Shown here in pieces: positions 21,726 through 28,052 of a DNA stretch of 28,052 bases (the first letter of the stretch is position 1; each line of letters starts with the position of its first letter). Origin of the DNA: an uncultured Collinsella sp. (GTDB taxonomy: Bacteria; Actinomycetota; Coriobacteriia; Coriobacteriales; Coriobacteriaceae). The stretch spans positions 1 to 28,052 of the forward strand of contig CAAEOW010000009.1 in NCBI GenBank assembly GCA_900757705.1. The letters are read 5' to 3'. The notes under the pieces were generated by a model that ran no database searches, was not told the origin of the DNA, and was given only the letters and a program-made list of their open reading frames with translations. Made by a program: the position numbers and the translations under genes.

Positions 21726-24221
21726 TTAGCTGATTCCCACAAACATGCAGCCCGAGGTGGCACCGCGCAGGCGGGCGGCGGGCTTGCGGCCGGCTTGCGC
21801 TGCCTCGACGGCGCGGCGGACGCGAGCGGTGGCGCGGCCCACCTCATCCGTCTCGAGCAGTGTGCCGTCCACCATAAGACGACGGACGCCGGCGTCGAGC
21901 AGCTGTGGTACCTGCGGCGTGAGGTCGATGGGGTAGGCGTCGTACAAGCGAGAGCGGCCGTGGATGTCGGTACGCACCGGCATGACCTTTCCGTCGATAT
22001 TCTTGAGCGAGAGCTTACGGGCACGCAGGCGGCAGCTGGCACAATCGTGGATGCAACCGTTGGCAACCTGCAGAATGCAATGCTCGCTTGTCATAACGCG
22101 CGGGCGGCCAAAGACGGTGATGCCTAGAGCCGCGGGCGCGGCGGCGCCGAGCGAGACAATCTCGTCGAGCGTGATCTCGGGCGAGAGCCAAAACGCGCCG
22201 GCTCCGCGCTCGGCGAGTGCCTCCATGCAGGGCGCGTTGTGCACCGGCAGGCAAGAGCGAATCTCGGCCGTGGCGCCAACCTGGGCGGCCAGGGCAAGCT
22301 CAGAGATGTTGCCAATAGCGACCGTGGCGCCGGCAACAACCCATGGGTCAACGCGGACGTGGTCAACGGCGCGGCAGACCTCGTCGAGTGCGGGCACAAT
22401 ACCCTGCTCAAATGCATCGGCAGGGGAGAGTCCGACAGCCTCGAGCGCGTCGGTGGTCATGTAGATGCGCGTTGCACCCTCCGCGCGAGCGGCCTCGGCG
22501 GCCTCGAGCGAGGTGACGGTAGCGCAGATCTGCGGCTCATCGCGGTAGTGCTCGGGCGCGGGGCGGGAATCATTGGTGACAATCGCCGGTAGCTCGAGCG
22601 TGCGGGCGCGCTCCTCGTACGGTGCCAGAATGGCCTCTTCCAGCGCCTTACAAGCGGCGGCGCGCACCTTGTGCACGGCGGAAAAGCCCATGCCGCAACT
22701 CTCGTCGAGGGCCACGTCAAAGCTCGCGGCCTCAAAGGGAGAGGAGCCCATGCGCCCGACGTGCTCAACCAGATCGGATGCCTCGACGGCGCGGGTCTTG
22801 GCGGCCTCGACGGTGAAGCCCGTGGCGGTGGCGGTGAGCGCGGGGTCGTCACAGCAGGTGAGCGTGACAGTAAACGGCTTGCCCAGGCGCGCCACGACGG
22901 ATACATCAACAGCTCGGCGGCGCAGCACATCGCGCTTGAGCGCGGCGCTGGCAGCGTCAATAGCGCGCTGGCTTCGAATCACGCGCACGCGGCAGCCCTC
23001 GGGCATGCTACGGGGCACGCGACACTCGATAACATCGCCGGCAGCGGCATCATCGGCGGCGATGGTGGTCAGGAACTGGTCGAACTCATCGTCGTGGCGA
23101 AGCTCCAGCAGGTCGCCCTTGCCCACGGGCTCAAACAACTCAATGCGGGCGATGGCGGCGCGGCGACGGCGGTCGTCGGGCTTGAGCCCGCGCACATCGC
23201 GGTTGGCCAGGTGGCTGCCGAGCACCGTGCCCACGATCTGGCCGCGGTTGTTGGAGCGCTCGTAACTCATCATCTCGTCACCCGAGGTACCGTCCTGATA
23301 GGCGTGCGTAAAGTCGCGGTTAAAGCAGCGCTTGAGCTGGCGCTGGCGGGCGGCTTCCTCGTCCTTGGCAACGGTGGCTCCGGATAGCATGTCGTCAATT
23401 TCGTGACGATACACATCAACGATGGAATACACGTAATCGGGAGCCTTCATGCGGCCCTCGAGCTTGAGCGATGCGGCGCCGGCGTCATACAGACGGCGAA
23501 CAAGCTGCGAAGTGTTGGTGTCGCGCGGGCACAGCGCGCGCTCGCGACCGGCAGGGGAGAGCGAGCGGCCGTTCTCGTCGATCAGCTCGTAAGGCAGGCG
23601 ACAGGGTTGAGCGCACATGCCGCGGTTGGCCGAGCGGCCCGCCATGGCAAAGCTCGAAAGCAGACACAGGCCAGAGTAGCAAAAGCAGATGGCGCCATGG
23701 CTAAAGACCTCAAGGTCCACATCGGGCGCGGCATCGTGAATGGCGGCAATCTCGTCGATGGAAAGCTCGCGCGAGAGGGTCACGCGGTCGGCGCCCTGCT
23801 CGCGGCACCAAAGGGTTCCGCGGTCGTCGTGGATGTTCGCCTGGGTCGAGATATGCGTCTCGATGCCGGGCATGGTGCGCTTGACCTCAAAGAACAGGCC
23901 CCAGTCCTGGATGATGAAGGCGTCGGCGCCCAGCGTGGAGCAGCGATGGATGAGCTGCAGCGCATCGCTCATCTCGGACTGCTTGATGACGATGTTGACC
24001 GTGACGTAGACGCGCGAGCCGGCTAGATGCGCGGCGCGGCAGGCCTGCTCAAAGGCCTCGTCGGTAAAGTTGGTGGCCTTGCGGCGTGCGTTGAAGCTGC
24101 CCATGCCGCAGTAGATGGCGTCTGCCCCGGCGGCGAGTGCGGCAGCAAAGGGCTCGGGCCCTCCGGCGGGCGCCAAAAGCTCGGGTCTGCGGTTGGTGGT
24201 TCGACTGGCGGTTGCGGTCAT
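21726..24221 (-). CDS. U32-family protein with DUF3656, RlhA-like 23S rRNA hydroxylation protein
   Basis: An 831-residue protein annotated in databases as peptidase U32. The N-terminal TIM-barrel-like domain starts PELLAPAGGPEPF, and the U32 signature lies at 171-190 with C179, C181 and C186, followed by SANRGMCAQPCR with C203 and C207; such cysteines can hold an iron-sulfur cluster. The middle section (about 390-500) fits the collagenase-associated DUF3656. E. coli RlhA (YdcP), a relative, is needed for hydroxylation of 23S rRNA C2501; a true protease role for this branch is doubtful. At 831 residues it is longer than the E. coli protein (about 650). The minus-strand ATG follows AAAGGCAGGAT. 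Confidence 0.88.
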   Translation of the reverse strand: MTATASRTTNRRPELLAPAGGPEPFAAALAAGADAIYCGMGSFNARRKATNFTDEAFEQACRAAHLAGSRVYVTVNIVIKQSEMSDALQLIHRCSTLGADAFIIQDWGLFFEVKRTMPGIETHISTQANIHDDRGTLWCREQGADRVTLSRELSIDEIAAIHDAAPDVDLEVFSHGAICFCYSGLCLLSSFAMAGRSANRGMCAQPCRLPYELIDENGRSLSPAGRERALCPRDTNTSQLVRRLYDAGAASLKLEGRMKAPDYVYSIVDVYRHEIDDMLSGATVAKDEEAARQRQLKRCFNRDFTHAYQDGTSGDEMMSYERSNNRGQIVGTVLGSHLANRDVRGLKPDDRRRRAAIARIELFEPVGKGDLLELRHDDEFDQFLTTIAADDAAAGDVIECRVPRSMPEGCRVRVIRSQRAIDAASAALKRDVLRRRAVDVSVVARLGKPFTVTLTCCDDPALTATATGFTVEAAKTRAVEASDLVEHVGRMGSSPFEAASFDVALDESCGMGFSAVHKVRAAACKALEEAILAPYEERARTLELPAIVTNDSRPAPEHYRDEPQICATVTSLEAAEAARAEGATRIYMTTDALEAVGLSPADAFEQGIVPALDEVCRAVDHVRVDPWVVAGATVAIGNISELALAAQVGATAEIRSCLPVHNAPCMEALAERGAGAFWLSPEITLDEIVSLGAAAPAALGITVFGRPRVMTSEHCILQVANGCIHDCASCRLRARKLSLKNIDGKVMPVRTDIHGRSRLYDAYPIDLTPQVPQLLDAGVRRLMVDGTLLETDEVGRATARVRRAVEAAQAGRKPAARLRGATSGCMFVGIS

Positions 24222-24403
24222 ATCCTGCCTTTCAAAATGCTCAGATACTCAAAAGTATAGTGGTGCCGTCGCGGCAGGCGATGCCCGTGCTCTAAGCGGG
24301 ATAAAGTCTTCAGCAGCTTGGACTGGCTGCTCCACATGAGAACCGTTCAGCGGTCCGGGGAAACCGTTGGGCGATAAAATATTCTCGCAGCGTGATAATA
24401 ATC

Positions 24404-24432
24404 TTGCATCGCGCGGAAACCTTGAGTACTAT
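24404..24432 (+). promoter_or_regulatory. Likely promoter of ridA
   Basis: TTGCAT (24404-24409) and TACTAT (24427-24432) are 17 bases apart, in the 298-base gap between the divergent U32 and ridA genes, about 88 bases before the ridA start. Confidence 0.5.
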
Positions 24433-24519
24433 CCCAATCAAGCGCGGTGTTCAGACCGAACTGTGCCTCCCGGTGTGAACGCCGCGCTCCCGTTCCCTTT
24501 TACTTGTAAGGAGAAAAAC

Positions 24520-24897
24520 ATGAGCAAGACCGTCGTGTCTTCCGATAACGCACCCGCAGCCATCGGCCCGTATTCCCCCGGTATCCAGACTGGCAACATG
24601 GTGTTCCTGTCCGGCCAGCTGGGCATCGATCCCGCGACCGGCAAGCTGCCCGAGGGTGTCGAGGCCCAGGCCAAGCAGTCCCTCGCCAACGTCGAGGCTC
24701 TGCTGACCGCTGCCGGCGCCACGTTTGCCGATGTCGTCAAGACCACGGTCTACCTGGCCGACATCGCCGACTTTGCCGCCGTGAACGAGATCTACGCCTC
24801 CAAGTTCGAGGCCCCGTTCCCCGCGCGCAGCGCTTTCCAGGTTGCCGCTCTTCCGGCTGGCGGTCTGGTCGAGATCGAGGTCGTCGCCGCTCTCTAA
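24520..24897 (+). CDS. ridA: RidA family reactive enamine/imine deaminase
   Basis: A 125-residue RidA/YjgF protein. The ATG at 24520 follows AAGGAG (24508-24513); the frame is open 51 codons further upstream but those codons are not family-like. SSDNAPAAIGPYSPGIQ at 7-23, the GQLGIDPATG segment and PARSAFQVAALPAGGLVEIE with the key Arg and Glu near the C-terminus are all intact. RidA hydrolyses 2-aminoacrylate and related enamines made by PLP enzymes, releasing ammonia and a keto acid. It works as a cytosolic trimer. It converges with the regulator gene at 25020 across a shared terminator. Confidence 0.95.
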   Translation: MSKTVVSSDNAPAAIGPYSPGIQTGNMVFLSGQLGIDPATGKLPEGVEAQAKQSLANVEALLTAAGATFADVVKTTVYLADIADFAAVNEIYASKFEAPFPARSAFQVAALPAGGLVEIEVVAAL

Positions 24898-24927
24898 GGC
24901 GTTGGCCACAACTAAACATGACATGCA

Positions 24928-24965
24928 AAAAGACCCTGCAGCGCGTGCGAGCTGCAGGGTCTTTT
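24928..24965. terminator. Bidirectional terminator between ridA and the PAS-HTH gene
   Basis: AAAAGACCCTGCAG (24928-24941) pairs with CTGCAGGGTCTTTT (24952-24965), 14 bp perfect with a 10-base loop. A and T flanks serve both strands. Confidence 0.93.
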
Positions 24966-25019
24966 GTCAAGCGATGCGACAAAAATGATCCGTTTCCCTT
25001 CGTCCCCAAGGGATCACGT

Positions 25020-25676
25020 TTAGCCCTCCTTGCGAACTTTTTGCAGGTAGCGGTAGACGCTGGGCTCCGAGATGCCCAGCGCGGTGGCGGCGCAGGCCAC
25101 GGCGCCCTTGAGCATGAACACCCCGTTGCCGTTGAGGTGGCGAATGACGTCCACGCGGTCGCTCTGACCAAGCGACGCTACATCCAGCCCGCGCGCGCTC
25201 AGCAACTCGGCAATGCTGCGGTCGATGAGCTCCTGTGTGGACTCCGAAAGGCTTTCGACCTCGATAGGGGCGGGCTCCGTGCGCGTCGGCGCCGCGTCGA
25301 AGCACGCCATGAGCTGCTGCGCCATGGCGTTGATGGAGCGTACCGTGGAAAGGTCGGTGTTGACGCAGAGCATACCGACGATCTCATTATCCTCGCGAAT
25401 GAAGTACGTTGCGGATTCCAGCGTCTTGCCTCCGGCGCCGCGGCCCTCGTAGCCCGTAATAAACGGCAGGTCGCGATACTTGGGGTCGTGCATGATCTTG
25501 AGCGCTAGATCGGTGGCGGGACCGCCGACCTTGCGGCCGCTCACGATACCGTTGCGGATATCGACGATGGCGTGGTCGGGATCCGAGAAATCGTGCAGCA
25601 CGATTTCGCTGTTCTTACCGAGTACCTGCTCCAAGAAATCGACCATCGGCAAAAAGCGACGTACGGTCTCGTTCAC
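25020..25676 (-). CDS. YheO-like PAS-HTH transcriptional regulator
   Basis: A 218-residue protein of the YheO/DauR type: an N-terminal PAS-like sensor domain (PMVDFLEQVLGKNSEIVLHD, then GRKVGGPATDLALKI and VGMLCVNTDLS) and a C-terminal HTH ending LGISEPSVYRYLQKVRKEG. I set the start at the GTG at 25676 because AAAGGAG stands 6 bases upstream and homologues start close by; the frame is open to 25817. Known relatives repress amino-acid catabolic genes (DauR and D-arginine in Pseudomonas). The ligand here is unknown. Its neighbours are ridA (convergent) and the purine permease (divergent), either of which could be a target. Confidence 0.88.
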   Translation of the reverse strand: MNETVRRFLPMVDFLEQVLGKNSEIVLHDFSDPDHAIVDIRNGIVSGRKVGGPATDLALKIMHDPKYRDLPFITGYEGRGAGGKTLESATYFIREDNEIVGMLCVNTDLSTVRSINAMAQQLMACFDAAPTRTEPAPIEVESLSESTQELIDRSIAELLSARGLDVASLGQSDRVDVIRHLNGNGVFMLKGAVACAATALGISEPSVYRYLQKVRKEG

Positions 25677-25871
25677 GGGCAACTCCTTTGGGTGAAATCG
25701 GAAATGTTCATAACAATTTTTTCTCATGGTAACACGCTGCCCATCATCTCGTATATCCGCAGGTACATTGCGTAATACAGACGAACGGTAGGATTTTGGC
25801 GGTAAGCGGTCGACCAAAAGAAAAGTTAGATGTTATTTTGACCAGACACTTTCCTGACCTGCGGAAATGCA

Positions 25872-25900
25872 TTGTCTCAGCTCAAGAATAGTCTGATAAC
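25872..25900 (+). promoter_or_regulatory. Likely promoter of the purine permease gene
   Basis: TTGTCT (25872-25877) and GATAAC (25895-25900) with a 17-base spacer, in the AT-rich gap between the divergent PAS-HTH and NCS2 genes. Transcription would start just before the Fur-like site at 25915. No purine riboswitch core was recognised in the leader. Confidence 0.4.
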
Positions 25901-25914
25901 AAAAAATTATTATT

Positions 25915-25933
25915 GAGAATGAGAATCATCTTT
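25915..25933. promoter_or_regulatory. Fur-box-like site
   Basis: GAGAATGAGAATCATCTTT matches the 19-base Fur consensus (GATAATGATAATCATTATC) at 14 positions by my count and sits just downstream of the predicted -10. A ferric or other metal uptake regulator would block transcription from there. A chance match in AT-rich DNA is possible. Confidence 0.3.
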
Positions 25934-26028
25934 AATACGATATGCAACGAAGGCACAACCTCAACCCCGCACTGCGTCACAATAGAGCGTTAGATGCGAA
26001 AACAACTATTTCGAGGATTGGTGGTCAA

Positions 26029-27423
26029 ATGACCCAGGAGACGGTTACGAACGGCACTGAAGCCCTGTTCACTCGCGAAGGCATGCCTCCCGTTAAGGAA
26101 ATGATCCCGTGTGCCCTTCAGCACGTACTGGCATCGTTTGCCGGCATTATTACCCCGGCGGTCATCATGGCCGGCGTCTACGGCTTTAATAGCCAGCAGA
26201 GCACCGACATCATTCAGGTTGCGCTTATTCTTTCGGCAATCGACACGGCCCTTCAGGCCTTCGCTCCCTTCCGTCGCATCGGCGGCGGCCTGCCCATCGT
26301 CATGGGCGTTTCGTTCGCGTTCCTGCCGGCCCTGCAGGCCATGGGTGCCTCGGGCTTTAGCTTTGGTGCGCTGCTGGGCGGCGAGATTGTCGGCGGTGCC
26401 GTCGCGGTCCTCTTTGGTTTGGCCTACAGCAAGATTAAGTGGCTGTTCCCGCCCGTCGTGACCGGTACGGTTATCTTCTCCATCGGCGTTTCGCTGTATC
26501 CCACGGCCGTAAAGTATATGGCTGGCGGCATGGGCACGCCGCTGTGGGGCACCCCGCAGGCCTGGTGTGTCGCTCTTATCACCTTCGCCGTGGTCTTTGC
26601 GCTCGCCAACTTTGGCAAGGGCACGCTCAAGCTGGGATCCGTGTTCTTTGGCATGATCGTTGGCATGATCGTTTCGATCCCCTTTGGCATGATCGACTTC
26701 TCCAGCGTTGCTACCGCTCAGGTCTTCGCCCTTCCCAAGCTCATACCCTACGTGCTCGAGTTTGATCCCGAGGTCTGCATTACCCTCGCCGTCGTGTTCC
26801 CCATGGTTGCCATCCAGGTTATCGGTGACGTCTCCGCCGCCTGCCTGGGCTCTATCGACCGTATGCCCACCGAGCGCGAGCTCTCCGGCGCTATCGTGTC
26901 CCAGGGCCTCACCTCTATGGTCGGCGGCCTGCTGGGCGGTCTTCCCACCAGCGCCCTTGGCCAGAACGTGGGCATCATCTGCTCCAACAAGGTCGTCAAC
27001 AAGTGGGTCTTTGTGATCATCGCGGCCGTCTTTGCCATTGCCGGTCTGTTCCCGCAGCTCTCTGCCGTTCTTTCCGCTATCCCGCAGCCCGTCATCGGCG
27101 GCGCGACCGTCGGCGTCTTTGGCACCATCACCATGAACGGCGTGCGCATGTTCACCCGCGAGGGCCTCACGCAGCGCACTACCACCATCGTCGGTACCTC
27201 CGTCGTCTTTGGCCTGGGTATCTGGATGGCCAGCGGTTGCCTTGCCGGCGAGGGTATGCCCACCTGGGTGCCCACCGTCATCGGCTCCAATGCTGTAACC
27301 CCCACCGCCATCATGGCTATTGTCCTTAACCTGATCCTTCCGCAGACGCCGGTCGTGGCTCAGCACATCGATGCTGCCAAGGACGCTGCCGTGGATCTGG
27401 TCTTGCCCGAGAGCAAGAAGTAA
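26029..27423 (+). CDS. NCS2-family nucleobase permease (xanthine/urate/uracil type)
   Basis: A 464-residue membrane protein of the nucleobase-cation symporter-2 (NAT) family with about 14 hydrophobic segments. PCALQHVLASFAGIITPAVI near the start and GQNVGIICSNK, with Q312-N313, match the NAT substrate-binding signature QNxG. Such carriers import xanthine, urate, guanine or uracil with protons. The ATG at 26029 begins MTQETVTNG and gives a normal N-terminus; the frame is open from 25942 but the first 29 codons are not family-like. The ssnA aminohydrolase gene follows, so a purine (xanthine or urate) substrate like that of E. coli YgfU is more likely than uracil. Confidence 0.9.
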   Translation: MTQETVTNGTEALFTREGMPPVKEMIPCALQHVLASFAGIITPAVIMAGVYGFNSQQSTDIIQVALILSAIDTALQAFAPFRRIGGGLPIVMGVSFAFLPALQAMGASGFSFGALLGGEIVGGAVAVLFGLAYSKIKWLFPPVVTGTVIFSIGVSLYPTAVKYMAGGMGTPLWGTPQAWCVALITFAVVFALANFGKGTLKLGSVFFGMIVGMIVSIPFGMIDFSSVATAQVFALPKLIPYVLEFDPEVCITLAVVFPMVAIQVIGDVSAACLGSIDRMPTERELSGAIVSQGLTSMVGGLLGGLPTSALGQNVGIICSNKVVNKWVFVIIAAVFAIAGLFPQLSAVLSAIPQPVIGGATVGVFGTITMNGVRMFTREGLTQRTTTIVGTSVVFGLGIWMASGCLAGEGMPTWVPTVIGSNAVTPTAIMAIVLNLILPQTPVVAQHIDAAKDAAVDLVLPESKK

Positions 27424-27440
27424 CCAATTCGGTGCTATTT

Positions 27441-27470
27441 GTCGGCGGACGTATCGCCTCGTCCGCCGAC
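27441..27470 (+). terminator. Perfect 11-bp hairpin after the permease gene
   Basis: GTCGGCGGACG (27441-27451) pairs with CGTCCGCCGAC (27460-27470) around 8 bases. No T tract follows, so it may be an mRNA-stabilising or attenuating hairpin rather than an intrinsic terminator. Confidence 0.6.
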
Positions 27471-27491
27471 GTCATGCGGCGCCAAGCCGCA

Positions 27492-27601
27492 CTTCAAAGG
27501 GTTTGTCCCTTTGGTGAAGCGTTGACGGGAGAGGGCCCGTTTCCGGTGTAGGCCGGCGCTTCGCACTCCGCCATGTCAGAGGTGTCAAACCCCGCCTCTG
27601 A
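27492..27601 (+). promoter_or_regulatory. Structured ssnA leader with two alternative folds
   Basis: One fold pairs CTTCA (27492-27496) with TGAAG (27515-27519) around AAGGG/CCCTT. The other pairs GAAGCG (27516-27521) with CGCTTC (27557-27562), enclosing hairpins ACGGG/CCCGT (27525-27529/27536-27540) and CCGG/CCGG (27543-27546/27553-27556), a three-way junction. The two share bases 27516-27519 and so exclude each other. A last hairpin TCAGAGG/CCTCTGA (27576-27582/27595-27601) stands 17 bases before the ssnA ATG. Riboswitch-like, but it matches no class I know. Confidence 0.45.
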
Positions 27602-27618
27602 TGTTGAAGGGAGCATCC

Positions 27619-28052
27619 ATGCTTCTGGTCGCTAACGGTTCCGTCTTTACCCGCAACGCTCAGACCCCGTTCATTCCAAACGGTGCGGTCGCCATTGACG
27701 GAGATACGATCGTCGAAGTGGGCCCCGAGTGCGAGCTCAAGGCCAAGTACCCGGATGCCGAGTACGTCGACGCCCAGGGCAACCTCATCATGCCCGGACT
27801 CATCAACTGCCACACCCACATCTACTCGGGTCTGGCCCGCGGCCTTGCCATCAAGGGCTGCAACCCCACCAACTTCCTGGAGAATCTTGAGCAGCAGTGG
27901 TGGAAGATCGACGACAACCTGACGCTCGACGGCACCAAGGCCAGCGCCTATGCCACGATTCTTGACTCCATCCGCGATGGCGTCACCACGATCTTCGATC
28001 ACCATGCGAGCTTCTGCGAGATCCCGGGAAGCCTCTTTACCATTAAGGATGC
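27619..28052 (+). CDS. ssnA: Putative aminohydrolase SsnA, N-terminal part (3' cut by window edge)
   Basis: A frame from the ATG at 27619, after GAAGGGAGCATCC, stays open to the window end (144 codons). It is an amidohydrolase-superfamily protein: an N-terminal beta domain, then MPGLINCHTHIYSG with metal-binding H65 and H67, then LEQQWWKID and GVTTIFDHHASF, which is the SsnA-specific form. The superfamily hydrolyses amino groups on heterocycles (guanine deaminase and atrazine hydrolases are relatives). In E. coli ssnA lies in a purine-catabolism cluster next to selenium-dependent hydrolase genes. Here it follows an NCS2 permease, which supports a purine role; the exact substrate is unproven. 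Confidence 0.88.
   Translation, partial: MLLVANGSVFTRNAQTPFIPNGAVAIDGDTIVEVGPECELKAKYPDAEYVDAQGNLIMPGLINCHTHIYSGLARGLAIKGCNPTNFLENLEQQWWKIDDNLTLDGTKASAYATILDSIRDGVTTIFDHHASFCEIPGSLFTIKD

Noticed and set aside
25677..26028. Purine riboswitch before the NCS2 permease
   Set aside because: I could not find the conserved three-way junction with its loop-loop pair; the region is AT-rich with only a promoter and a Fur-like site.

Overview
The window looks like chromosomal DNA of a high-GC Coriobacteriia member, most like Collinsella. This rests on the base and codon composition, the ribosomal protein sequences and the mix of PTS and DeoR genes; no 16S gene is present, so it is an inference. No tRNA, rRNA or CRISPR array was seen.

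Layout. (1) 1-2304: the 3' end of a PTS EIIC gene, a CDF metal exporter whose metal-site residues suggest manganese, and a histidine phosphatase. (2) 2334-8613: a ribosomal protein cluster rplC-rplD-rplW / rplB-rpsS-rplV-rpsC-rplP-rpmC-rpsQ / rplN-rplX. No rpsJ precedes rplC, and the run stops at a strong terminator after rplX, where most bacteria continue into rplE. Each of the three blocks starts with a gap holding base-paired leader structure. A near-identical 26-nt element precedes blocks one and two, and a large 49-bp perfect inverted repeat lies upstream of the whole cluster. (3) 8614-10096: decayed DNA with an orphan reading frame, an internally deleted IS3-type transposase and the 3' end of an MTA/SAH nucleosidase gene. 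(4) 10290-17785: a sugar island consisting of a LevR-like PRD regulator, a mannose-family PTS (IIB, IIC, IID, IIA), a DUF2961/GH172 glycosidase and a ROK fructokinase. The likely substrate is a fructose-containing oligosaccharide such as a difructose dianhydride or inulobiose. The AAA+ domain of the regulator lacks the sigma-54 contact loop. (5) 17818-18769: terminators, a DegV remnant, a hairpin cluster and short tandem repeats. (6) 18770-20599: an oxidoreductase and DeoR-type regulator pair. (7) 20600-21050: the gap between convergent genes, holding three tandem, covarying palindromes with a period of about 80 bp. (8) 21051-24221 (minus strand): a U32 protein (RlhA-like) followed by an RluA-type pseudouridine synthase. 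(9) 24520-25676: ridA, convergent with a YheO-like PAS-HTH regulator across a shared terminator. (10) 25872-28052: an NCS2 purine permease and the start of ssnA, which together suggest purine salvage or catabolism; ssnA has a long structured leader.

The most interesting unexplained items are the three-palindrome array at 20744-20961, the leaders and repeats of the split ribosomal cluster, the possible switching leader of ssnA, and the PTS-GH172-fructokinase locus with its unusual regulator.
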